Shown here: positions 59,346-64,000 of the stretch, one piece after another | Layout: every line of letters starts with the position of its first letter | Numbering within the stretch: position 1 is the stretch's first letter | Assembly (NCBI GenBank): GCA_963576565.1 | Contig: OY755038.1 | Span: forward strand, 140,980,206-141,044,205 | Length of the DNA: 64,000 nucleotides | Direction: 5' to 3' | Origin: Aspidapion aeneum | Lineage: Eukaryota > Arthropoda > Insecta > Coleoptera > Brentidae | The notes under the pieces: model-generated | The model's input: only the letters and a program-made list of their open reading frames with translations | Database searches by the model: none | Told to the model about the DNA's origin: nothing | Translations under genes and position numbers: made by a program

Positions 59346-59459
59346 AAATTGTGAAAGGCTTTCGCGGCCATCGTCCAATGGTGTGTGTGCTTTCGGGCTG
59401 TTCGGCCGTCGTCGTTGGAAATTCGTTCTCGACGTTTCGCCATCTCGAGTGGATGGCAT
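57378..59459 (-). pseudogene. chimeric ORF: PLE start fused to BEL/Pao RNase H-integrase (693 aa)
   Basis: Residues 1-39 (MPSTRDGETSRTNFQRRR...) are the N-terminus of the PLE ORF, read from its downstream pseudo-LTR. From about residue 40 the frame continues in BEL RNase H (GFCDASRCAYGG, PRLELCAAV, AWSDSSVTLAW) and integrase (HHCC zinc region around KCFCCARV; catalytic VDFMGP, LYSDQGTNFV, GLHESGVKST). The fusion is in frame by chance at 59346. Expression is conceivable because PLE promoter activity lies in the pseudo-LTR, but RT is missing and the integrase C-terminus is frameshifted, so I treat it as a pseudogene. Confidence 0.8.
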
Positions 59460-59780
59460 CTTCAGGAGATGTTGACTGTTTGTCGGCTTCTCGAAGACTG
59501 GTGGTTAGTCTGTCGCGGGCGCAGGTTATATACGCTATGGTGGGCGGGGCGTATATCAGAGCTGGTCGATGATTGGTCACATTCCCTTGATTCAGTTTTG
59601 TTATTGTAAGCGAGCCGTTTAGTGTTTTTAAGAACCGGTACCCATGTTCTGTTAATTTTAAGAGTTTCTTCAGATCTGTTGAAGTTCTGCTGGTGTTTAT
59701 GAATTTCGATTGCTTCTCTATAGAAGTCAAGACTCTAAGGATAGTATGAAGAGGAAGCGCAGAGAACTTGTGTGTCTTCG
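59346..59780 (-). repeat. downstream pseudo-LTR of PLE copy 1
   Basis: Direct repeat of about 61933-62359. It includes the end of the GIY-YIG reading frame, the non-coding tail, and the beginning of a next unit up to codon 39. Confidence 0.85.
59427..59469 (-). ncRNA. hammerhead-ribozyme-like motif, downstream pseudo-LTR
   Basis: In element sense: TCTC (stem I), CTGAAGA (consensus CUGANGA), stem II GCCAT/ATGGC with a 9-nt loop, GAA, a 2-bp AC/GT stem III and the cleavage-type GTC, then GAGA closing stem I. One extra T lies before stem II. Hammerheads are known in PLE pseudo-LTRs. The ORF ATG (59459) lies inside the motif. Confidence 0.6.
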
Positions 59781-62056
59781 AATTTTATTCGGTGGTCTTC
59801 ATTGTTTAGTGTGTGGTCTGCAACTGCGGATTTTTCCGTATGTCCGAGTCGACAGTTGGCTTTGTGTTCTTTGATTCTTGTGTTTACGGACCGTTTGGTT
59901 GTTCCGATGTAGACACTTCCACAGGTACAGGGAATGCGGTATACCCCCGAAGAACTTAGTGGGTTCCTTATATCCTTCGCAGATCTGAGGTGGTTCTCAA
60001 TCTTCTTAGATGGCTTGAAGATCGTTTTTATGTTGTGTTTTCCCAGAATACGTCCGATCCTATCTGTCACTCTAGGGATGTAGGGCAGAAAGGCTCTTGA
60101 AGTAACTTCACGGCTGCTCAGTCCACCGCTACTGTTACTTCTAGTGCTCGGCTTTGGTCGTATACATTTATCTATGTCGCTTTGAGTGTATCCATTTGCT
60201 ACTAGGGCTTTTTTAAGATGGTTTAATTCTTTGTCTAGATGTTCTGGTTCGCAGATTCTTTTCGCCCTTTCTACCAATGTTCTTATTACCCCTTTTCGTT
60301 GGCACGGGTGGTGGTTAGATGTGTTTTTTAGGTAGCAGTCTGTGTGAGTAGGTTTTCTGTATACGGTATGTCCTAGTCGTCCCTCTTTCCTCGTTACTAG
60401 TACGTCAAGGAATGCTAATTCTCTGTTGTTCTCTGCTTCCATTGTAAATTGTATGCTGTTAATGTGGTTGAGAAATTCATTAAGGCTGTCTCTACCATAA
60501 GGCCAAACGACAAAAGTGTCATCTACATATCGAAACCAGACTTTGGGTTTATGAGGGGCATTATTCAACGCCTTCGCTTCTAGTTTCTCCATGAAAAAGT
60601 TCGCAATCACTGGAGATAAAGGGCTACCCATTGATACTCCATCGATCTGTTCATAAATTTGTTCATTGAAGGTGAAATATGATGTCGTTAGGCAGATTTT
60701 AAACAGGTCGGTGATGTCCTTCGGAAAAATGTGTTCCACTTCCCTCATTGCCTCGGCCAAAGGTACCTTTGTGAACAAAGACACAACATCAAAGCTAACT
60801 AAGATGTCTTTCTCGTCCATGACGATGTTTTTGATCTTCTCAATAAAGTGGGTGGAGTCTCTTACATACGAATCCATTAGTCCGATGTGGGGTTGCAAGA
60901 GGGAAGCAAGATGTTTCGCAAGTTTGTATGTTGGTGAGCCTATGGTACTGACAATGGGACGAAGAGGTACATCGTTTTTGTGGATTTTTGGTAGTCCATA
61001 CAATCTCGGAGTAAGGGCTTCACTTTGGCATAGCATCTTCTTGACTGGGTCCTCCAATGAAGAAATCTTAATTAAGTGATTCACTTTTTTAATTGCGGGT
61101 TGTGTAGGATCTCTTTTTAGCTTCTTGTATGTTGAGGGTTCTAAAAGATCGACCATCTTTCTGTTGTAGTCATCCCTGTTCAATACTACAGTGGCGTTTC
61201 CTTTGTCGGCAGGCAGTATCAGAATGTTTTCGTCCTTGTTGAGATCCTTAATGGCTTTTTCTTCCATCCTTGTAATGTTGCGTTTTGGTGGTTTGGCTTT
61301 TCGCAAAATCTGTGAACACTCCGTGCGTATTTCTTCTGCCTGATCTTCGGGAAACTTTCTAATAGCAGATTCTAAGTTGGCAATTATTTCCTCCTTGGGA
61401 ACCTCCCTAGGTGCAACAGCAAAGTTCCCCCCCTTAGAGAGTACTGAGACTTCATTTTGAGAAAGCGGGCGGTCCGATAGGTTGATGACAGTTTTTGTAG
61501 AATCAAGAATGGGCTGCTGGTTATCCCGTTTATTGTTGTCGTCAGTTAGTCTCTGGTATATGGTTTTCTGCCTCTCCGTACTTCTGTGGTGTTCGTTTTC
61601 CATGGATCTGTAGAAAATAGCATCAATTTTGTCCCAGTCTGATTTGTTCATGGTGTTGGCTAGGTGATAGAAAATTGAGAGTAGTTCCTTGTCTGTGCGT
61701 GCGCGTTGCGATCTAGTTGAATGGATCCGTTCTCTTAAAAGGGCATCTTCAGTTCTTCTATAGATTCTGTAGGCTTGAGGTGTTTTCATGGTATGCTTAA
61801 ATCTCAGGAATTTCGGCGTGACCTTCTCATCGCGACAACGTAATAAAAAAGTCAGCGAAGACAGTAGTTGCGCTTTCTTCTTACGTAGTGCGACCAAGCG
61901 TAGATGAAGAGTAGAAACTTCCTCCCCGTAGAGGCGTCGTACAAATTGTGAAAGGCTTTCGCGGCCATCGTCCAATGGTGGGTGTGCTTTCGGGCTGTTC
62001 GGCCGTCGTCGTTGGAAATTCGTTCTCGACGTTTCGCCATCTCGAGTGGATGGCAT
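59735..62056 (-). CDS. Penelope-like reverse transcriptase with GIY-YIG endonuclease (773 aa)
   Basis: A telomerase-like RT joined to a GIY-YIG nuclease that opens target DNA. The N-terminal region (1-300) is charged and helical. The RT core has ILPADKGNATVVL (about 285), LYGLPKIHK (about 360), GVSMGSPLSPVIANFF (about 470) and the YVDDTF active site (about 510). GIY-YIG lies at about 704-760: GVYRIPCTCGSVYIG, KRSVNTRIKEHK, then HTLNNEDHRIKF. A small insertion near 59740 ends the frame after CASSSYYP; the other copies continue ~85 codons further, so the C-terminal tail is lost. The start ATG lies within the hammerhead-like motif. Confidence 0.9.
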   Translation of the reverse strand: MPSTRDGETSRTNFQRRRPNSPKAHPPLDDGRESLSQFVRRLYGEEVSTLHLRLVALRKKKAQLLSSLTFLLRCRDEKVTPKFLRFKHTMKTPQAYRIYRRTEDALLRERIHSTRSQRARTDKELLSIFYHLANTMNKSDWDKIDAIFYRSMENEHHRSTERQKTIYQRLTDDNNKRDNQQPILDSTKTVINLSDRPLSQNEVSVLSKGGNFAVAPREVPKEEIIANLESAIRKFPEDQAEEIRTECSQILRKAKPPKRNITRMEEKAIKDLNKDENILILPADKGNATVVLNRDDYNRKMVDLLEPSTYKKLKRDPTQPAIKKVNHLIKISSLEDPVKKMLCQSEALTPRLYGLPKIHKNDVPLRPIVSTIGSPTYKLAKHLASLLQPHIGLMDSYVRDSTHFIEKIKNIVMDEKDILVSFDVVSLFTKVPLAEAMREVEHIFPKDITDLFKICLTTSYFTFNEQIYEQIDGVSMGSPLSPVIANFFMEKLEAKALNNAPHKPKVWFRYVDDTFVVWPYGRDSLNEFLNHINSIQFTMEAENNRELAFLDVLVTRKEGRLGHTVYRKPTHTDCYLKNTSNHHPCQRKGVIRTLVERAKRICEPEHLDKELNHLKKALVANGYTQSDIDKCIRPKPSTRSNSSGGLSSREVTSRAFLPYIPRVTDRIGRILGKHNIKTIFKPSKKIENHLRSAKDIRNPLSSSGVYRIPCTCGSVYIGTTKRSVNTRIKEHKANCRLGHTEKSAVADHTLNNEDHRIKFEDTQVLCASSSYYP

Positions 62057-62359
62057 CTTCAGGAGATGTTGACTGTTTGTAGGCTTCTCGAAGACTGGTG
62101 GTTAGTCTGTCGCGGGCGCAGGTTATATACGCTATGGTGGGCGGGGCGTATATCAGCGCTGGTCGGTGATTGGTCACATTCCCTGGATTCAGTTTTGTTA
62201 ACCGGTACCCATGTTCTGTTACTTTTAAGAGTTTCTTCAGATCTGTTGAAGTTCTGCTGGTGTTTATGAATTTCGATTGCTTCTCTATAGAGTCTTGGAT
62301 AGTATGAAGAGGAAGCGCAGAGAACTTGTGTGTCTTCGAATTTTATTCGGTGGTCTTCA
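61933..62359 (-). repeat. upstream pseudo-LTR of PLE copy 1
   Basis: Direct repeat of 59346-59780, with a 29-bp deletion near 62200. It contains the GIY-YIG 3' coding end of an upstream unit and the first codons of the present ORF. Confidence 0.85.
62024..62066 (-). ncRNA. hammerhead-ribozyme-like motif, upstream pseudo-LTR
   Basis: Identical in core to 59427-59469: CTGAAGA, stem II GCCAT/ATGGC, GAA, ACGTC, with TCTC/GAGA stem I. The annotated ORF start (62056) lies between CUGANGA and stem II, so self-cleavage would separate the leader from the coding RNA near codon 11. Confidence 0.6.
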
Positions 62360-62652
62360 TTGTTTAGTGAAGACCACCGAATAAAATTCGAAGACACACA
62401 AGTTCTCTGCGCTTCCTCTTCATACTATCCAAGACTCTATAGAGAAGCAATCGAAATTCATAAACACCAGCAGAACTTCAACAGATCTGAAGAAACTCTT
62501 AAAATTAACAGAACATGGGTACCGGTTCTTAAAAGCACTAAACGACTCGCTTACAATAACAAAACTGAATCAAGGGAATGTAACCAATCATCGACCAGCT
62601 CTGATATACGCCCCGCCCACCATAGCGTATATAACCTGCGCCCGCGACAGAC
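62066..62652. repeat. head-to-head palindrome of two PLE pseudo-LTRs
   Basis: Arms of about 285 bp meet around an 8-nt centre TTGTTTAG (62360-62367); left arm minus, right arm plus. The innermost part is a perfect match (GGTGGTCTTCA / TGAAGACCACC and outward). Confidence 0.85.
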
Positions 62653-64000
62653 TAAGATTTCTTCATTGTCAAGAAGATGCTATGCCAAAGTGAAGCCCTT
62701 ACTCCGAGATTGTATGGACTACCAAAAATCCACAAAAACGATGTACCTCTTCGTCCCATTGTCAGTACTATAGGCTCACCAACATACAAAGTTGCGAAAC
62801 ATCTTGCTTCCCTCTTGCAACCCCACATCGGACTAACGGATTCGTATGTAAGAGACTCCACCCACTTTATTGAGAAGATCAAAAACATCGTCATGGACGA
62901 GAAAGACATCTTAGTTAGCTTTGATTTTGTGTCTTTGTTCACGAAGGTACCTTGGGACGAGGCAATGAGGGAAGTGGAACACATTTTTCCGAAGGACATC
63001 ACGGACCTGTTTAAAATCTGCCTAACGACATCATATTTCACCTTCAATGAACAAATTTATGAACAGATCGATGGAGTATCAATGGGTAGCCCTTTATCTC
63101 CAGTGATTGCGAACTTTTTCATGGAGAAACTAGAAGAGAAGGCGTTGAATAATGCCCCTCATAAACCCAAAGTCTGGTTTCGATATGTAGATGACACTTT
63201 TGTCGTTTTGCCTTATGGTAGAGACAGCCTTAATGAATTTCTCAACCACATTAACAGCATACACCCCAGTATACAATTTACAATGGAAACAGAGAACAAC
63301 AGAGAATTAGCATTCCTTGACGTACTAGTAACGAGGAAAGAGGGACGACTAGGACATACCGTATACAGAAAACCTACTCACACAGACCGCTACCTAAACA
63401 ACACATCTAACCACCACCCGTGCCAACGAAAAGGGGTAATAAGAAAAGAATCTGCGAACCAGAACATCTAGACAAATAATTAAACCATCTTAAAAAGGCC
63501 CTCGTAGCAAATGGATACACTCAAAGCGACATAGATAAATATATACGACCAAAGCCGAGCACTAGAAGTAACAGTAGCGGTGGACTGAGCAGCCGCGAAG
63601 TTACTTCAAGAGCCTTTCTGCCCTACATCCCTAGAGTGACAGATAGGATCGGACGTATTCTGGGAAAACACAACATAAAAACGATCTTCAAGCCATCTAA
63701 GAAGATTGAGAACCACCTCAGATCTGCGAAGGATATAAGGAACCCACTAAGTTCTTCGGGGGTATACCGCATTCCCTGTACCTGTGGAAGTGTCTACATC
63801 GGAACGACCAAACGGTCCGTAAACACAAGAATCAAAGAACACAAAGCCAACTGTCGACTCGGACATACGGAAAAATCCGCAGTTGCAGACCACGCACTAA
63901 ACAATGAAGACCACCGAATAAAATTCGAAGACACACAAGTTCTCTGCGCTTCCTCTTCATACTATCCAAGACTCTATAGAGAAGCAATCGAAATTCATAA
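62368..64000 (+). mobile_element. Penelope-like element, copy 2 (rearranged, runs off the window)
   Basis: Plus strand. It starts with a partial pseudo-LTR (62368-62647) lacking the hammerhead-like motif, then jumps by a deletion at about 62648-62670 straight into the RT coding region, and continues to the GIY-YIG region and beyond 64000. Copy 1 is its mirror image. Confidence 0.85.
62677..63970 (+). pseudogene. PLE reverse transcriptase/GIY-YIG, truncated and frameshifted
   Basis: The frame at 62677-63471 covers the RT core from LYGLPKIHK to QRKGVIR, including GVSMGSPLSP and YVDDTFVV. The N-terminal ~330 residues are gone. A ~16-bp deletion near 63445 shifts the frame; homology then continues through SSGGLSSREV (about 63570) to the GIY-YIG motif (about 63757-63960) in another frame, with stop codons near 63478. 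The element's 3' end lies outside the window. Confidence 0.85.

Larger units (their letters stand above)
59346..62359 (-). mobile_element. Penelope-like element, copy 1 (nearly complete)
   Basis: In element sense it has an upstream pseudo-LTR (62359 to about 61933), the ORF (62056-59735) and a downstream pseudo-LTR (about 59780-59346), the tandem arrangement typical of PLEs. The upstream pseudo-LTR is the 3' end of a further, truncated unit. The left end cuts into a BEL element; the right end is the centre of a palindrome with copy 2. Small indels separate the two pseudo-LTRs (29 bp missing near 62200). Confidence 0.88.

Overview
This is eukaryotic, AT-rich, gene-poor DNA that reads as an insect (arthropod) genome. 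The evidence is the mix of mobile elements: a BEL/Pao LTR element, RTE-type LINEs, Penelope-like elements (PLEs), Polinton/Maverick remnants and hAT-like miniature elements. I found no confident host gene, no tRNA or rRNA, and nothing bacterial. The species cannot be fixed from the sequence.

Layout. Positions 1-1965 hold a block of degenerate direct repeats. From 2230 to 25712 the window is dominated by foldback (long inverted repeat) elements. Their arms are tandem arrays of a ~157-bp monomer, about 100 copies in all, plus on the left and minus on the right, around a palindromic loop that occurs twice (7448-9140 and 16383-18145). The termini (2230-2720, 11341-11822, 25240-25712) are ~480-bp inverted repeats that contain diverged monomers. 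Each monomer has a 53-nt AT-rich block bounded by GTAAGT and CAG, which looks like a minimal intron.

From 25714 to 31297 lies one end of a decayed Polinton: a cut coding tail, a small fibre-like gene, an integrase with a C-terminal chromodomain (split by an RTE LINE with an 11-bp target duplication) and an unknown minus-strand gene. From 53153 to 56541 lies the opposite end of a Polinton-type element: an unknown acidic gene and a frameshifted, N-terminally truncated family B DNA polymerase. The two halves face away from each other and share a 26-bp inverted sequence, so they look like ends of two copies or of a rearranged one.

Between them (31.3-53.15 kb) are miniature inverted-repeat elements, a perfect 23-bp hairpin, and a second unrelated foldback (about 36.7-51.1 kb) with ~155-162-bp tandem arms. 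Into its spacer jumped an RTE LINE with an intact 968-codon ORF (37717-41079) and a BEL/Pao element (41383-48758) with ~99% identical LTRs and a CTGCC duplication.

The right end (56.5-64 kb) holds a BEL fragment cut by a Penelope-like element. That PLE (59346-62359, minus) has pseudo-LTRs carrying a hammerhead-ribozyme-like motif that overlaps the ORF start. It meets a second, rearranged PLE (62368-64000, plus) head to head in a palindrome. The window is best read as a nest of repeats layered over time: Polinton and foldbacks first, then LINEs and the BEL element. The PLEs entered the older BEL fragment.
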